Positions 1 through 9,421 are shown, counted from the stretch's first letter. The stretch is DNA of 47,500 nucleotides from Sutterella wadsworthensis 2_1_59BFAA (GCF_000297775.1 NZ_JH815514.1:366456-413955); one strand, 5' to 3'. Notes: generated from the sequence alone by a model not told the origin. Translations and numbers: made by a program.

Positions 1-240
1 GAAGGCGGCCGTCACACCCCGTTCTTCAAGGGCTATCGTCCGCAGTTCTACTTCCGTACGACGGACGTTACGGGCACGATCGAACTGCCGGAAGGTGTTG
101 AAATGGTCATGCCTGGCGACAACATCCAGATGACTGTCAAGCTCATCTGCCCGATCGCCATGGAACAGGGTCTCCGCTTCGCCATCCGCGAAGGCGGTCA
201 CACCGTCGGCGCTGGCGTCGTTGCCGCTGTCATCGAATAA
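1..240 (+). CDS. tuf: Elongation factor Tu, C-terminal part
   Basis: Open from base 1 and ending at TAA 238-240, giving the last 79 residues of EF-Tu, the GTPase that delivers aminoacyl-tRNA to the ribosome. The piece includes the GGRHTPFF segment and domain III ([14 protein letters not shown], then GDN, then [12 protein letters not shown]), all very conserved. The GTPase domain and start lie left of the window. A hairpin with a T-rich tail follows 33 bases later. Its place directly before rpsJ matches the end of the str operon (rpsL-rpsG-fusA-tuf) in many proteobacteria. Confidence 0.97.
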   Translation, partial: EGGRHTPFFKGYRPQFYFRTTDVTGTIELPEGVEMVMPGDNIQMTVKLICPIAMEQGLRFAIREGGHTVGAGVVAAVIE

Positions 241-263
241 TCGAATTTTTTCGGTAATTTGAC

Positions 264-293
264 TTGATCGCTCGAGGGAGCGGGGTGTATACT
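264..293 (+). promoter_or_regulatory. Promoter for rpsJ (S10)
   Basis: TTGATC at 264-269, an 18-base spacer and TATACT at 288-293. The -10 box sits in the loop of the inverted repeat that ends tuf. Predicted start is near 300, leaving a leader of about 40 bases before rpsJ. Confidence 0.55.
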
Positions 294-317
294 CCGCTCC
301 CTCTGTTCTTTTATCTG
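274..317 (+). terminator. Terminator after tuf
   Basis: Perfect 10-bp inverted repeat GAGGGAGCGG (274-283) / CCGCTCCCTC (294-303), 10-base loop, then TGTTCTTTTATCTG. Read from tuf it is an intrinsic terminator; the same DNA carries the rpsJ -10 box. Confidence 0.7.
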
Positions 318-340
318 TTCTTTTTTTACAGGAATACGAA

Positions 341-652
341 ATGCAGTCTCAGCGCATTCGCATCCGCCTCAAGGCGTATGACTACAAGTTGATCGACCAG
401 TCGGCTCTCGAAATCGTCGACACCGCCAAGCGCACCGGCGCCGTGGTCCGTGGTCCGGTCCCCCTTCCCACCCGCATCCAGCGCTTCGACATCCTTCGCT
501 CCCCGCACGTCAACAAGACGTCCCGCGATCAGCTCGAAATCCGCACCCACCAGCGTCTCATGGACATCGTTGATCCGACCGACAAGACGGTTGACGCTCT
601 CATGAAGCTTGACCTCCCGGCTGGCGTCGACGTCAAGATCAAGGTCCAGTAA
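341..652 (+). CDS. rpsJ: 30S ribosomal protein S10 (NusE)
   Basis: 103 aa, the same length as E. coli S10, starting [14 protein letters not shown] with [19 protein letters not shown] and the [25 protein letters not shown] end. It is part of the 30S head and, with NusB, serves as NusE in transcription antitermination. AGGA at 330-333 lies 7 bases before ATG. Unusually it is followed by a 172-base gap holding a second promoter, so S10 can be made apart from the L3-S17 genes. Confidence 0.98.
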   Translation: MQSQRIRIRLKAYDYKLIDQSALEIVDTAKRTGAVVRGPVPLPTRIQRFDILRSPHVNKTSRDQLEIRTHQRLMDIVDPTDKTVDALMKLDLPAGVDVKIKVQ

Positions 653-701
653 TCAAATTCAGACTGTCAGCTGTGCTTCACAAGAAAAGTCGCAAAATGA
701 G

Positions 702-730
702 TTGCACACTCAGAGAATCACAGCTACAAT
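702..730 (+). promoter_or_regulatory. Internal promoter for rplC
   Basis: TTGCAC (702-707), exactly 17 bases, TACAAT (725-730). It lies in the rpsJ-rplC gap. Predicted start is near 737, giving a leader of about 88 bases with several stems. Confidence 0.6.
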
Positions 731-743
731 CGCGCCTTTCAGT

Positions 744-812
744 CCAAACGGTTCACAACTCAGGAACCAGTTGGCTTTTTCATGAAAACGGTCCCGGCCA
801 ATCGCAGCCGGG
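744..812 (+). promoter_or_regulatory. Structured leader before rplC (possible attenuator)
   Basis: Two interleaved 5-bp stems, GGTTC 750-754 with GAACC 764-768 and CAACT 756-760 with AGTTG 769-773, could form a pseudoknot. The second stem is followed by GGC and TTTTT (776-780), like a weak terminator. A third stem, CCCGGC 793-798 with GCCGGG 807-812, ends just before the GGAG Shine-Dalgarno at 815-818. Function is inferred only. Confidence 0.4.
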
Positions 813-824
813 GTGGAGAAAACA

Positions 825-1469
825 ATGAGTGATAAGCTCGGCATCGTCGGTCGCAAGATCGGCATGACGCGCATTTTCACGGAAGACGGCGTGTCCGTTC
901 CCGTGACTGTGCTCGATGTGTCGAACAACCGTGTCACTATGGTGAAGACGGTTGAAACCGACGGCTACAATGCAATCCAAGTCGCGTTCGGCTCCAAGAA
1001 GCCCACGCGCGTGAGCAAGCCCCTTGCTGGCCATTTTGCTAAGGCTGGCGTTGAAGCTGGCAGCATGCTCAAAGAGTTCCATATCGAAGCTGAACAGGTT
1101 GCCGAATTCAAGCCCGGCATGGCCCTCAAGGCCGAAATGTTCACGGAAGGTCAGAAGGTCGACGTGACCGGCACGACCATCGGTAAGGGTTTCCAGGGTG
1201 GTATCAAGCGTCACCACTTCTCGTCCAACCGCGCGTCCCACGGTAACTCCGTGACGACCCGTGCCCCTGGTTCTATCGGTAACCGTCAGGACCCGGGCCG
1301 CGTTTTCCCCGGCAAGCGTATGGCCGGTCATCTGGGCGATGTGCAGCGCACGACGCAGAACCTCATCATTGCGCGCGTTGACACTGAACGTCAGCTTCTG
1401 CTGGTTCGCGGTGCTGTTCCCGGCGCCAAGGGCGGCGAAGTGATCGTCCGTCCGGCTGTTAAGGCGTAA
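825..1469 (+). CDS. rplC: 50S ribosomal protein L3
   Basis: 214 aa (E. coli 209), an early-assembling 50S protein whose long loop reaches toward the peptidyl-transferase centre. It starts [18 protein letters not shown]. The loop motif [23 protein letters not shown] keeps the glutamine (residue 155) equivalent to the one methylated by PrmB in E. coli. ATG 825 is preferred over the upstream GTG at 813, because GGAG at 815-818 lies 6 bases before it and the protein then starts as the family does. First gene of a promoter-led unit running to rpsQ. Confidence 0.97.
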   Translation: MSDKLGIVGRKIGMTRIFTEDGVSVPVTVLDVSNNRVTMVKTVETDGYNAIQVAFGSKKPTRVSKPLAGHFAKAGVEAGSMLKEFHIEAEQVAEFKPGMALKAEMFTEGQKVDVTGTTIGKGFQGGIKRHHFSSNRASHGNSVTTRAPGSIGNRQDPGRVFPGKRMAGHLGDVQRTTQNLIIARVDTERQLLLVRGAVPGAKGGEVIVRPAVKA

Positions 1470-1480
1470 GGAGCGAAACA

Positions 1481-2101
1481 ATGGAACTCAATTTCCTGAA
1501 CGAACAGGGCAAGACCGTTGATGTCAACGAAGCCGTGTTCGGTCGTGAATACAATGAAGCTCTGGTGCACCAGATCGTGGTCGCTTTCCAGGCTAATGCG
1601 CGTCTTGGTACGCGTGCTCAGCTCACCCGTGAAGCTGTGCATCACTCCACCAAGAAGCCCTGGCGCCAGAAGGGCACGGGTCGTGCCCGCTCTGGTATGA
1701 CGTCTTCCCCGGTGTGGCGTGGCGGCGGTCGTGCCTTCCCGAACTCCCCGGACGAAAACTTCAGCCAGAAGGTCAACAAGAAGATGTACCGCGCTGCGAT
1801 GGCTTCCATCTGGTCGAAGCTCGTTGCCGACGAACGTCTTTGCGTTGTCGAATCCTTCGCGGTCGAATCCCCGAAGACCAAGGCTTTTGCCACGCAGCTC
1901 AAGACGATGGGTCTGCAGAACAAGGTTCTTCTCGTCGTTGGCGCTGAAGAACTCACCGACAACCTCATCCTCGCTTCCCGCAACATGAAGGATGTGCTCG
2001 TTGTCCCGACCCGTTACGCCGATCCGCTCTGCCTCCTTTACTTCGACAAGGTGGTGGTGACGAAGGCCGCTGTGTCCGAGATTGAGGAGATGCTGGCATG
2101 A
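1481..2101 (+). CDS. rplD: 50S ribosomal protein L4
   Basis: 206 aa (E. coli 201). The conserved extended loop around residues 45-95 ([17 protein letters not shown], then [12 protein letters not shown]) lines the peptide exit tunnel. In E. coli L4 also represses its own operon by binding the S10 leader; here the nearest comparable structured leader is the one before rplC. It lies 11 bases after rplC with GGAG in the gap and overlaps rplW by ATGA. Confidence 0.97.
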   Translation: MELNFLNEQGKTVDVNEAVFGREYNEALVHQIVVAFQANARLGTRAQLTREAVHHSTKKPWRQKGTGRARSGMTSSPVWRGGGRAFPNSPDENFSQKVNKKMYRAAMASIWSKLVADERLCVVESFAVESPKTKAFATQLKTMGLQNKVLLVVGAEELTDNLILASRNMKDVLVVPTRYADPLCLLYFDKVVVTKAAVSEIEEMLA

Positions 2102-2397
2102 ACCAGGAACGTCTTTTGAAGGTGCTCGTCGCCCCGGTGATCTCTGAAAAGAGCACCATGGTCGCCGAGAAGCTGAACCAGGCCTGCTTCGTCGTCGTTC
2201 CCGACGCCAACAAGGCCGAGGTCAAGGCTGCTGTTGAACTGCTCTTCAAGGTGCAGGTCAAATCCGTTCAAATCCTGAACCTGAAGGGCAAGCAGAAGCG
2301 CTTTGGCCGCTTCATGGGCAAGCGCAATGACGTCCGCAAGGCTTACGTCACGCTCGCTCAGGGTCAGGAAATCAACTTCGCGCAAGAGGTGAAGTAA
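2098..2397 (+). CDS. rplW: 50S ribosomal protein L23
   Basis: 99 aa (E. coli 100), at the tunnel exit where trigger factor and SRP dock. Typical features are [21 protein letters not shown] at the start and the basic [24 protein letters not shown] segment. Its start overlaps the rplD stop (ATGA 2098-2101) and its stop overlaps the rplB start (TAATG), so the three are likely translationally coupled. Confidence 0.97.
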   Translation: MNQERLLKVLVAPVISEKSTMVAEKLNQACFVVVPDANKAEVKAAVELLFKVQVKSVQILNLKGKQKRFGRFMGKRNDVRKAYVTLAQGQEINFAQEVK

Positions 2398-3224
2398 TGG
2401 CTCTCGTCAAACTCAAGCCGACGTCCGCCGGTCGCCGTCATGCGGTTAAGGTTGTCAACAAGGAGCTCCACAAGGGCAAGCCCTGGGCCGCTCTGACTGA
2501 AAAGAAGAACCGCGGTTCCGGCCGTAACAACAACGGTCATATCACCTGCCGTCACAAGGGCGGCGGTGCCAAGCGCGCTTATCGTATCATCGACTTCAAG
2601 CGCCAGAAGGACGGTGTGCCCGCCCGCGTTGAACGTATCGAATACGATCCGAATCGTTCCGCTCACATCGCTCTGGTCTGCTACGCCGACGGCGAACGCT
2701 GCTACATCATTGCTCCGAAGGGCCTGACCGTTGGTCAGGAAATCATGAACGGTCCGGAATCCCCGATCAAGGTCGGCAACACGCTTCCGCTCCGCAACAT
2801 TCCCGTCGGTTCCACGATTCACTGCATCGAAATGCTCCCGGGCAAGGGTGCTCAGATGGTCCGCGCTGCCGGTGCTTTCGCCCAACTCGTGGCCCGTGAA
2901 GGTGAATACGCCCAGATCCGCCTCCGTTCCGGTGAAGTCCGCCGCGTTCTCATCGAATGCCGCGCCACGATCGGTACGGTCGGCAACGAAGAAAACAGCC
3001 TCCGCGAACTCGGCAAGGCCGGTGCCAAGCGCTGGCGCGGTGTCCGTCCGACGGTCCGTGGCGTTGCCATGAACCCGGTTGACCATCCGCATGGTGGTGG
3101 TGAAGGCAAGACCGGTACCGGTCGCGCTCCTGTCACGCCGTGGGGTCAGCTCACGAAGGGCTACCGTACCCGCAACTGCAAGCGCACGGACAACATGATT
3201 GTCTCGCGTCGTAACCGTAAATAA
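2397..3224 (+). CDS. rplB: 50S ribosomal protein L2
   Basis: 275 aa (E. coli 273). A primary 23S rRNA binder needed for subunit joining and peptidyl transfer. The signature [15 protein letters not shown], with the catalytically implicated histidine, is near the C-terminus, and [19 protein letters not shown] is near the start. ATG overlaps the rplW TAA by one base, and a GAGG within rplW serves as ribosome binding site. Confidence 0.98.
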   Translation: MALVKLKPTSAGRRHAVKVVNKELHKGKPWAALTEKKNRGSGRNNNGHITCRHKGGGAKRAYRIIDFKRQKDGVPARVERIEYDPNRSAHIALVCYADGERCYIIAPKGLTVGQEIMNGPESPIKVGNTLPLRNIPVGSTIHCIEMLPGKGAQMVRAAGAFAQLVAREGEYAQIRLRSGEVRRVLIECRATIGTVGNEENSLRELGKAGAKRWRGVRPTVRGVAMNPVDHPHGGGEGKTGTGRAPVTPWGQLTKGYRTRNCKRTDNMIVSRRNRK

Positions 3225-3234
3225 GGGGGCCTGA

Positions 3235-3513
3235 ATGTCTCGTTCCTTGAAGAAAGGCCCGTTTGTTGACGGGCACCTGATGAAGAAGGTTGAAGCCGCC
3301 CAGGCGAGCCGCGACAAGCGTCCGCTCAAGACCTGGTCCCGTCGCTCTACGATTCTTCCCGAGTTCATCGGTCTGACCATCGCCGTCCACAACGGCCGTC
3401 AGCACGTTCCGGTGTACATCAATGAAAACATGGTCGGCCACAAGCTCGGCGAATTTGCGAATACCCGCACGTTCAAGGGCCACGCTGCCGGCGACAAGAA
3501 GGTGGGTAAGTAA
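3235..3513 (+). CDS. rpsS: 30S ribosomal protein S19
   Basis: 92 aa, the same as E. coli. Starts [15 protein letters not shown] and contains [22 protein letters not shown], both hallmarks of S19, which pairs with S13 in the 30S head. A G-run about 5 bases before ATG is the binding site. Its TAA abuts the ATG of rplV with no gap. Confidence 0.98.
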   Translation: MSRSLKKGPFVDGHLMKKVEAAQASRDKRPLKTWSRRSTILPEFIGLTIAVHNGRQHVPVYINENMVGHKLGEFANTRTFKGHAAGDKKVGK

Positions 3514-3855
3514 ATGGAAACTACTGCTATCGTCCGTGGTGTCCGCCTTTCGGCTCAGAAGGGTCGTTTGGTTGCTGACCTCGTTCGCGGCAAGCCCGTG
3601 GACAAGGCTCTCGCCATCCTCACCTTCACGCAGAAGAAGGCTGCTGTCATCATCAAGAAGGCTCTTGAGAGCGCCATCGCCAATGCCGAGCACAATGACG
3701 GTGCCGACATCGACACGCTGGTCGTGACCAAGATTCACGTGGAAAAGGCTGCTACGCTGCGCCGTTTCGCTGCCCGCGCTAAGGGCCGCGGCACCCGCAT
3801 CAACAAGCAGACCAGCCATATCTATATTTCTGTTGGCGACGCGAAAGCTAAGTAA
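3514..3855 (+). CDS. rplV: 50S ribosomal protein L22
   Basis: 113 aa (E. coli 110). Its beta-hairpin lines the narrow part of the exit tunnel, where macrolide-resistance changes occur. Seen here: [26 protein letters not shown], the [17 protein letters not shown] segment and the tunnel hairpin [23 protein letters not shown]. The start directly follows the rpsS stop and its Shine-Dalgarno AAGGTGG is inside rpsS. Confidence 0.97.
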   Translation: METTAIVRGVRLSAQKGRLVADLVRGKPVDKALAILTFTQKKAAVIIKKALESAIANAEHNDGADIDTLVVTKIHVEKAATLRRFAARAKGRGTRINKQTSHIYISVGDAKAK

Positions 3856-3864
3856 AGGTGTACC

Positions 3865-4641
3865 ATGGGTCAGAAAATTAATCCCACCGGCTTCCGTCTT
3901 CCCGTGACGCGCAATTGGACGTCGCGTTGGTACGCGGTTGGCCGTGATTTTTCCCGCACGCTCGGTGAAGACCTCGCTGTTCGCAGCTTCCTTCTCAAGA
4001 AGCTTCGCAACGCCAGCGTCAGCCGTATTCTCATCGAACGTCCGGCTAACAATGCTCGCATCACGATCTTCTCCGCACGTCCGGGTATCGTGATCGGCAA
4101 GCAGGGTGCCGACATCGAGGCTCTCAAGGCTGAAGTTCAGAAGATGATGGGCGTGCCCGTTCACGTCAACATCGAAGAAGTCCGCCGTCCGGAACTCGAC
4201 GCTCAGCTCATCGCTGACGGCATCACGCAGCAGCTCGAAAAGCGCGTTATGTTCCGTCGCGCCATGAAGCGCGCCATGCAGAACGCCATGCGTCTCGGTG
4301 CCCAGGGCATCAAGATCATGTCGTCCGGCCGCCTCAACGGTGCCGACATCGCCCGTTGCGAATGGTACCGTGAAGGCCGCGTGCCTCTTCAGACCCTTCG
4401 CGCCAACATCGGCTACGGCTTCTCCGAAGCCCTTACCACGTACGGTATCGTCGGTGTTAAGGTCTGGGTTTACAAGGGTGACAACTTCGGCCAGGAAGAA
4501 GCTGTTGAAGCTCCCCGCGAAGATCGTCGTGGCCGTCGCCCCGGTGACCGTGCCGGCAAGCCGGGTGCTCGCCGCAACAACGGTCGTCGCAATGACAAGC
4601 AGCAGCAGGCCCGCAAGCCGGCTGCTAAGGACGGAGAATAA
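3865..4641 (+). CDS. rpsC: 30S ribosomal protein S3
   Basis: 258 aa (E. coli 233). The KH domain has [16 protein letters not shown] near residue 75, and the C-terminal fold has [20 protein letters not shown]. It lines the mRNA entry channel and contributes to helicase activity. Residues from about 215 form an extra basic, Arg/Lys/Gln-rich tail, longer than in E. coli and probably disordered; similar tails occur in other betaproteobacteria. AGGTG precedes ATG. Confidence 0.97.
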   Translation: MGQKINPTGFRLPVTRNWTSRWYAVGRDFSRTLGEDLAVRSFLLKKLRNASVSRILIERPANNARITIFSARPGIVIGKQGADIEALKAEVQKMMGVPVHVNIEEVRRPELDAQLIADGITQQLEKRVMFRRAMKRAMQNAMRLGAQGIKIMSSGRLNGADIARCEWYREGRVPLQTLRANIGYGFSEALTTYGIVGVKVWVYKGDNFGQEEAVEAPREDRRGRRPGDRAGKPGARRNNGRRNDKQQQARKPAAKDGE

Positions 4642-4643
4642 CG

Positions 4644-5060
4644 ATGCTGCAACCTAATCGTCGCAAATATCGTAAGGACCAGAAGGGCCGTAACTATGGT
4701 CTCGCCACGCGCGGTGCCAATGTTTCTTTCGGCGAATTCGGTCTGAAGACGCTCGAACGCGGCCGCATTACGGCTCGCCAGATTGAAGCTGCCCGTCGCG
4801 CCATCACCCGCCACATTAAGCGTGGTGGTCGCGTGTGGATCCGTGTGTTCCCGGACAAGCCCATCTCCAGCAAGCCTGCTGAAGTCCGAATGGGTAACGG
4901 TAAGGGTAATCCGGAGTACTGGGTTGCGCTGGTTCAGCCGGGCCGTGTGCTCTATGAAATGGACGGGGTTGACGAACAGCTCGCCCGCGAAGCTTTTGCT
5001 CTCGCTGCCGCCAAGCTGCCCGTGAAGACCACGTTTGTTGTCCGCCAGATCGGCATGTAA
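4644..5060 (+). CDS. rplP: 50S ribosomal protein L16
   Basis: 138 aa (E. coli 136). Starts [17 protein letters not shown] and contains [29 protein letters not shown], the segment near the A-site tRNA elbow that holds the arginine hydroxylated in E. coli L16. It begins 2 bases after the rpsC stop, using GGAG inside the rpsC end. Confidence 0.97.
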   Translation: MLQPNRRKYRKDQKGRNYGLATRGANVSFGEFGLKTLERGRITARQIEAARRAITRHIKRGGRVWIRVFPDKPISSKPAEVRMGNGKGNPEYWVALVQPGRVLYEMDGVDEQLAREAFALAAAKLPVKTTFVVRQIGM

Positions 5061-5070
5061 GGAGACGGAC

Positions 5071-5265
5071 ATGAACGCTAAGGAACTGCGCGCCAAGGAT
5101 GAGGCCGCGCTCAAACAGGAACTGAACGACCTTCAGAACACGCACTTCAAGCTGCGTATGCAGAAGGCCACCCAGCAGCTCACGAACACGAGTTCGCTGC
5201 GCACGACGCGTCGTGATATCGCGCGCGTTCGCACGATCCTTACCGAAAAGGCGACCACGAAATGA
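5071..5265 (+). CDS. rpmC: 50S ribosomal protein L29
   Basis: 64 aa (E. coli 63), two-helix protein near the tunnel exit beside L23. [21 protein letters not shown] and [18 protein letters not shown] are typical. ATG 5071 is chosen over an upstream in-frame start because TAAGGAGACGGAC gives a good Shine-Dalgarno 6 bases away and the upstream residues overlap rplP. The stop overlaps rpsQ by ATGA. Confidence 0.96.
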   Translation: MNAKELRAKDEAALKQELNDLQNTHFKLRMQKATQQLTNTSSLRTTRRDIARVRTILTEKATTK

Positions 5266-5528
5266 CGGAAACCGCTCAGTCTCTGAACCGTACCCTCGTC
5301 GGCACGGTCTCCAGCAGCAAGATGGAAAAGACCGTTACGGTCCTCGTTGAACGTAAGGTCAAGCATCCGCTGTATGGCAAGTACGTCGTCAAGAGCAAGA
5401 AGTATCATGCTCACGACGAAATTGGCTGCAACGAAGGCGACAAGGTTGAAATCGCTGAATGCCGTCCCCTCTCCAAGACCGTGTCTTGGACGGTGACGAA
5501 GGTTCTCGAAAAGGCCGTTGTCCTCTAA
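5262..5528 (+). CDS. rpsQ: 30S ribosomal protein S17
   Basis: 88 aa (E. coli 84), an OB-fold primary 16S rRNA binder. Conserved stretches: [32 protein letters not shown] and the [20 protein letters not shown] end. Last gene of the S10-type unit; a 245-base gap with a strong promoter follows, at the same boundary where E. coli begins the spc operon. Confidence 0.97.
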   Translation: MTETAQSLNRTLVGTVSSSKMEKTVTVLVERKVKHPLYGKYVVKSKKYHAHDEIGCNEGDKVEIAECRPLSKTVSWTVTKVLEKAVVL

Positions 5529-5562
5529 GTTGAAGCCGGCGAAAAAAAATCGCCAGATTCGC

Positions 5563-5591
5563 TTGCACAGCTCTAAACATTAGTTTATAGT
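5563..5591 (+). promoter_or_regulatory. spc operon promoter
   Basis: TTGCAC (5563-5568), 17-base spacer, TATAGT (5586-5591), a near-consensus sigma70 promoter. The -35 box equals that of the rplC promoter. Predicted start is about 5598, leaving a leader of some 175 bases. Confidence 0.7.
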
Positions 5592-5599
5592 TGCAAGCC

Positions 5600-5645
5600 A
5601 ATCGCCCGGGGTACCCCTAGCGGTGTCTCGGGCGATTACTTTTCT
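5600..5645 (+). promoter_or_regulatory. Hairpin at the 5' end of the spc transcript
   Basis: Perfect 9-bp repeat AATCGCCCG (5600-5608) / CGGGCGATT (5629-5637) followed by ACTTTTCTT. It begins at about +3 of the predicted spc transcript. It could end S10-unit read-through, attenuate spc transcription or protect the 5' end. The rest of the gap (5646-5773) shows nothing clear. Confidence 0.5.
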
Positions 5646-5773
5646 TGGGTTGTGAATTGTCCGCCTCCCCTTGCGCCAGGCAAGGCTTCCGAGACGGCCG
5701 ATTTACTGCCTTCCTCCCCTAAACGGGACCAATACTATCCGCTAATGTGGAATAAGTTGGGATTTTCTAAACC

Positions 5774-6142
5774 ATGATTCAGATGCAAAGCCGACTGGAC
5801 GTCGCCGATAACACCGGTGCTCGTTCGGTGATGTGTATCAAGGTGTTGGGCGGCTCCAAGCGCCGTTATGCCAACATCGGTGACGTCATCAAGGTGACTG
5901 TCAAAGAAGCGGCCCCCCGCGGCCGTGTCAAGAAGGGCGAAGTCTACAATGCGGTCGTCGTTCGCACCGCTCACGGCGTTCGCCGCCCGGATGGCTCCTC
6001 CATCAATTTTGATGGCAATGCCGCCGTTCTTCTCAACAGCAAGCTGGAGCCGATTGGCACCCGCATCTTCGGGCCGGTCACGCGCGAACTGCGTACCGAG
6101 CAGTTCATGAAGATCGTGTCGCTCGCTCCCGAAGTTCTTTAA
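5774..6142 (+). CDS. rplN: 50S ribosomal protein L14
   Basis: 122 aa (E. coli 123), starting [33 protein letters not shown], the L14 signature. It sits at the subunit interface and is the usual docking place of the silencing factor RsfS. First gene of the spc cluster. Confidence 0.98.
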   Translation: MIQMQSRLDVADNTGARSVMCIKVLGGSKRRYANIGDVIKVTVKEAAPRGRVKKGEVYNAVVVRTAHGVRRPDGSSINFDGNAAVLLNSKLEPIGTRIFGPVTRELRTEQFMKIVSLAPEVL

Positions 6143-6155
6143 TTAAGGAGAAGCG

Positions 6156-6476
6156 ATGCAGCGTATCCGTAAGGGCGACGAAGTCGTCGTCATTGCTGGC
6201 CGTGACAAGGGCACGAAGGGCACCGTCCTCTCCCGCGTTGACGACAGCCATGTCATCGTCGAAGGCGTGAACGTCGTTAAGAAGCACGTTCGTCCGAATC
6301 CGCATCTCGGCGTTGCCGGCGGCATTGTTGAAAAGAACATGCCGATCGATCAGTCCAACGTCATGCTGGTCAACCCGGAAACGGGCAAGGGCGACCGCGT
6401 CGGCTTCAAGGAAGTTGACGGCAAGAAGGTTCGCGTGTTCAAGAGCAACGGTGCCGTTGTCGGCGCCAAGGCCTAA
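6156..6476 (+). CDS. rplX: 50S ribosomal protein L24
   Basis: 106 aa (E. coli 104), with the KOW motif ([21 protein letters not shown]) at the N-terminus and [12 protein letters not shown]. One of the two assembly initiators of the 50S subunit. AAGGAG is 6 bases before ATG. The stop lies in TAATGAGGGTG, which also carries the ribosome binding site of rplE. Confidence 0.97.
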   Translation: MQRIRKGDEVVVIAGRDKGTKGTVLSRVDDSHVIVEGVNVVKKHVRPNPHLGVAGGIVEKNMPIDQSNVMLVNPETGKGDRVGFKEVDGKKVRVFKSNGAVVGAKA

Positions 6477-6487
6477 TGAGGGTGACA

Positions 6488-7027
6488 ATGTCTCGTTTTA
6501 GTTCCATGTATCACGACACCATTGTCCCCGAACTCATGAAGAAGTTCGGCTACAAGACCACGATGCAGGTTCCGCGTATCACTAAGATCACGCTGAACAT
6601 GGGTGTCGGTGAAGCCGTTAACGACAAGAAGCTTGTCGACGCCGCCGTTGGCGACATGACCAAGATCGCCGGCCAGAAGCCGATGGTCACCCGCACCCGC
6701 AAGGCTATCGCGAACTTCAAGATCCGCGAAAACATGCCGATCGGCTGCATGGTCACCCTCCGTGGCGAACGCATGTATGACTTCCTTGACCGTCTCGTGA
6801 CCGTCGCTTTCCCGCGCGTCCGTGACTTCCGTGGTGTCTCCGGTCGTGCTTTCGACGGCCGCGGCAACTACAACATCGGTCTCAAGGAACAGATCATCTT
6901 CCCGGAAATCGAATACGACAAGATCGATCGTCTCCGTGGCATGAACATTTCTATTACCACGACGGCGAAGTCCGACGAAGAAGCCAAGGCTCTTCTCGCC
7001 GGTTTCAGCTTCCCGTTCCGCAACTGA
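6488..7027 (+). CDS. rplE: 50S ribosomal protein L5
   Basis: 179 aa, the same as E. coli. It carries 5S rRNA in the central protuberance. Motifs: [60 protein letters not shown]. Start 6488 (MSRFSSM) is preferred over ATG 6476, because GAGGGTG lies 7 bases before 6488 and the earlier ATG overlaps the rplX stop with no site before it. Confidence 0.95.
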   Translation: MSRFSSMYHDTIVPELMKKFGYKTTMQVPRITKITLNMGVGEAVNDKKLVDAAVGDMTKIAGQKPMVTRTRKAIANFKIRENMPIGCMVTLRGERMYDFLDRLVTVAFPRVRDFRGVSGRAFDGRGNYNIGLKEQIIFPEIEYDKIDRLRGMNISITTTAKSDEEAKALLAGFSFPFRN

Positions 7028-7039
7028 GGTTGACGCAAA

Positions 7040-7345
7040 ATGGCAAAACTTGCTCTGATTAACCGTGAAGCCAAGCGTGCTGCTACGGTTGCGAAGTATG
7101 CGGCCAAGCGCGCCGCCCTCAAGGCAATTATTAACGACGCTACCCGCTCGATGGAAGAGCGCCTGGAAGCCCGCGCCAAGCTGCAGGCTCTCCCGCGCGA
7201 CGCGAGCCCGGTCCGCCAGCGCAATCGTTGCGCCCTGACCGGTCGTCCCCGTGGCACGTTCCGCAAGTTCGGTCTGTGCCGTGGCATGATTCGTGATGCC
7301 GCCATGCGCGGTGACATTCCTGGCCTTGTCAAGGCTAGCTGGTAA
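7040..7345 (+). CDS. rpsN: 30S ribosomal protein S14 (zinc-free form)
   Basis: 101 aa, matching the long E. coli-type S14. The end has [41 protein letters not shown]. The paired CxxC zinc ligands of the short form are absent, so this is the C-minus type. GAGG lies about 9 bases before ATG. Confidence 0.97.
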   Translation: MAKLALINREAKRAATVAKYAAKRAALKAIINDATRSMEERLEARAKLQALPRDASPVRQRNRCALTGRPRGTFRKFGLCRGMIRDAAMRGDIPGLVKASW

Positions 7346-7362
7346 GCGAGGAGATTACGACA

Positions 7363-7758
7363 ATGAGTATGAGTGATCCGATCGCCGACATGCTGACCCG
7401 CATCCGCAATGGTCAGATCGTCGAAAAGGCCGAAGTTGTGATGCCGTCCTCCAAGCTGAAGGTCGCCATCGCCAAGGTCCTCAAGGATGAAGGTTACATC
7501 GACGGCTACACCGTCGTTGCCAACGAAGGCAAGCCCGAACTTCACGTTGGTCTTAAGTACTACGCCGGTCGCCCGGTCATCGAACGCCTCGAACGCGTTT
7601 CCCGTCCCGGCCTCCGTATCTACAAGAACCACGGTTCCATTCCCCAGGTTATGAACGGTCTCGGCATCGCGATCGTTTCCACGCCGAAGGGTGTCATGAC
7701 CGACCGCGCTGCTCGTTCCGCCGGTATCGGTGGTGAAGTTCTTTGCTACGTCGCCTAA
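7363..7758 (+). CDS. rpsH: 30S ribosomal protein S8
   Basis: 131 aa (E. coli 130), starting [18 protein letters not shown] and ending [11 protein letters not shown], both typical. S8 binds 16S helix 21 and in E. coli represses the spc operon near rplX-rplE; I cannot see a clear copy of that RNA target here. A second in-frame ATG at 7369 (MSDPIADML) is possible. Confidence 0.97.
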   Translation: MSMSDPIADMLTRIRNGQIVEKAEVVMPSSKLKVAIAKVLKDEGYIDGYTVVANEGKPELHVGLKYYAGRPVIERLERVSRPGLRIYKNHGSIPQVMNGLGIAIVSTPKGVMTDRAARSAGIGGEVLCYVA

Positions 7759-7772
7759 CCGAGGAGTGTGAA

Positions 7773-8306
7773 ATGAGTCGAATTGCTAAGATTCCGGTTC
7801 AGATCGTTCAGGGCGTCAGCTACACGCTGACCGCTGACAACATCACGGTTAAGGGCCCGCAGGGTGAAGTCTCCATGCACATTCTTCCCTTCGTGACCAT
7901 CACGGAAGAAGACGGTGCTCTGCACTTCAAGCAGGTTGAAGAAACCCGCGAAGCCAACGCCAACGTTGGCACGATGCGCGCTCTCGTGGCTGACATGGTC
8001 AAGGGTTGTTCCGTTGGCTTCCAGAAGAAGCTTCAGCTCGTCGGCGTGGGCTATCGTGCCCAGGCTCAGGGCGACAAGCTCAATCTCTCCCTCGGCTTCT
8101 CCCACCCGGTCGTCCATCAGATGCCCGCTGGTGTCAAGTGCGAAACGCCGAGCCAGACTGAAATTTTGATCAAGGGCGCTGACAAGCAGAAGGTCGGTCA
8201 GACCGCTGCCGTCATTCGTTCGTACCGCGCTCCCGAACCCTACAAGGGCAAGGGTGTCCGCTACGCCGACGAAGTCGTTGTGATCAAGGAAACCAAGAAG
8301 AAGTAA
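7773..8306 (+). CDS. rplF: 50S ribosomal protein L6
   Basis: 177 aa, the E. coli length. Starts [15 protein letters not shown] and holds [23 protein letters not shown] plus the C-terminal [26 protein letters not shown]. Two similar alpha/beta domains bind 23S rRNA near the GTPase centre. ATG 7773 is chosen because CGAGGAG lies just before it; the longer frame overlaps rpsH. Confidence 0.97.
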   Translation: MSRIAKIPVQIVQGVSYTLTADNITVKGPQGEVSMHILPFVTITEEDGALHFKQVEETREANANVGTMRALVADMVKGCSVGFQKKLQLVGVGYRAQAQGDKLNLSLGFSHPVVHQMPAGVKCETPSQTEILIKGADKQKVGQTAAVIRSYRAPEPYKGKGVRYADEVVVIKETKKK

Positions 8307-8321
8307 TCGGGGCGATACAAA

Positions 8322-8690
8322 ATGATCAACAAGAAACAAAGCCGCTTGCGTCGTGCTCGTGCCACGCGCGCTCGCATTCTGTTGCAGAAGGTCGATCGCC
8401 TGACGGTTCATCGCACCAACCTGCACATCTACGCCAGCATCATCTCGGCCGACAACGGCCGTACGCTGGTTTCGGCCTCCACGGTCGAACCCGAAGTGCG
8501 TGCTCAGCTCGCGAACGTCTCTGGCCGCGGTGGCAACGTTGCCGCTGCCAAGCTCGTTGGCACGCGTCTTGCCGAAAAGGCCAAGGCTGCCGGTATTGAA
8601 TCCTGCGCCTTCGACCGTTCCGGCTACCGTTACCATGGCCGTGTCGCCGCGCTCGCTGAAGCTGCGCGCGAAGCCGGTCTCAAGTTCTAA
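8322..8690 (+). CDS. rplR: 50S ribosomal protein L18
   Basis: 122 aa (E. coli 117). Basic start [20 protein letters not shown], then [15 protein letters not shown] and the C-terminal [26 protein letters not shown], all characteristic. Binds 5S rRNA with L5. The Shine-Dalgarno (GGGGCG) is weaker than its neighbours'. Confidence 0.97.
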   Translation: MINKKQSRLRRARATRARILLQKVDRLTVHRTNLHIYASIISADNGRTLVSASTVEPEVRAQLANVSGRGGNVAAAKLVGTRLAEKAKAAGIESCAFDRSGYRYHGRVAALAEAAREAGLKF

Positions 8691-8701
8691 GGCAGGGCGA
8701 A

Positions 8702-9223
8702 ATGGCTAAGGCTCAAGGTAAAAATCAGATGGTCGACGAACAGGGCGACGGTCTGTGCGAAAAGATGATCGCGGTTAACCGCGTCACGAAGGTTGTTAAG
8801 GGTGGCCGCATTCTCGCTTTCGCCGCTCTTACGGTTGTTGGCGACTGCGACGGTCGCGTCGGCATGGGTACGGGCAAGTCCCGCGAAGTGCCGCAGTCCG
8901 TCAGCAAGGCCATGGATCGTGCCCGTCACGACATGAAGCGCTTCCCGCTCAAGAACGGCACCATTCATCACGCTGTCGAAGGCCGTCACGGCGCTTCCCG
9001 CGTGATCATGATGCCCGCCCCGGAAGGTACCGGCGTGATCGCCGGCGGTCCGATGCGCGCTGTTTTTGAAGCTGTCGGCATCCGCAACGTCGTCGCCAAG
9101 GCCTACGGTTCCACGAACCCGTACAACCTCGTTCGTGCCACCATCCAGGCTCTCAACAATCTGCGTAGCCCGGCCGAAATTGCTGCCAAGCGCGGCAAGA
9201 CGGTCGAAGAGCTGCTCGGCTAA
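8702..9223 (+). CDS. rpsE: 30S ribosomal protein S5
   Basis: 173 aa (E. coli 167). The double-stranded RNA-binding fold has [24 protein letters not shown], then [14 protein letters not shown], and [19 protein letters not shown] near the end. S5 lines the mRNA entry site and affects fidelity and spectinomycin sensitivity. GCAGGGCG before ATG is the binding site. Confidence 0.97.
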   Translation: MAKAQGKNQMVDEQGDGLCEKMIAVNRVTKVVKGGRILAFAALTVVGDCDGRVGMGTGKSREVPQSVSKAMDRARHDMKRFPLKNGTIHHAVEGRHGASRVIMMPAPEGTGVIAGGPMRAVFEAVGIRNVVAKAYGSTNPYNLVRATIQALNNLRSPAEIAAKRGKTVEELLG

Positions 9224-9238
9224 TCAGGAGTCCAAGAC

Positions 9239-9421
9239 ATGTCCGAAAAGAAGACCGTTAAGGTTACTCTTGTCAAGAGCCCCATCGGTACGAAGGCTGA
9301 TCATCGCGCTACGCTCGCTGGCCTCGGTCTCAAGAAGATCCGCCAGTCTCGCGTTCTCGAAGACACGCCTGCTGTCCGTGGCATGATCAACAAGGTTGCG
9401 TACCTCGTGCGCGCCGAATGA
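9239..9421 (+). CDS. rpmD: 50S ribosomal protein L30
   Basis: 60 aa (E. coli 59): [49 protein letters not shown] is the entire L30 domain. TCAGGAG precedes ATG by 9 bases. Its place between rpsE and rplO is canonical. Confidence 0.97.
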   Translation: MSEKKTVKVTLVKSPIGTKADHRATLAGLGLKKIRQSRVLEDTPAVRGMINKVAYLVRAE

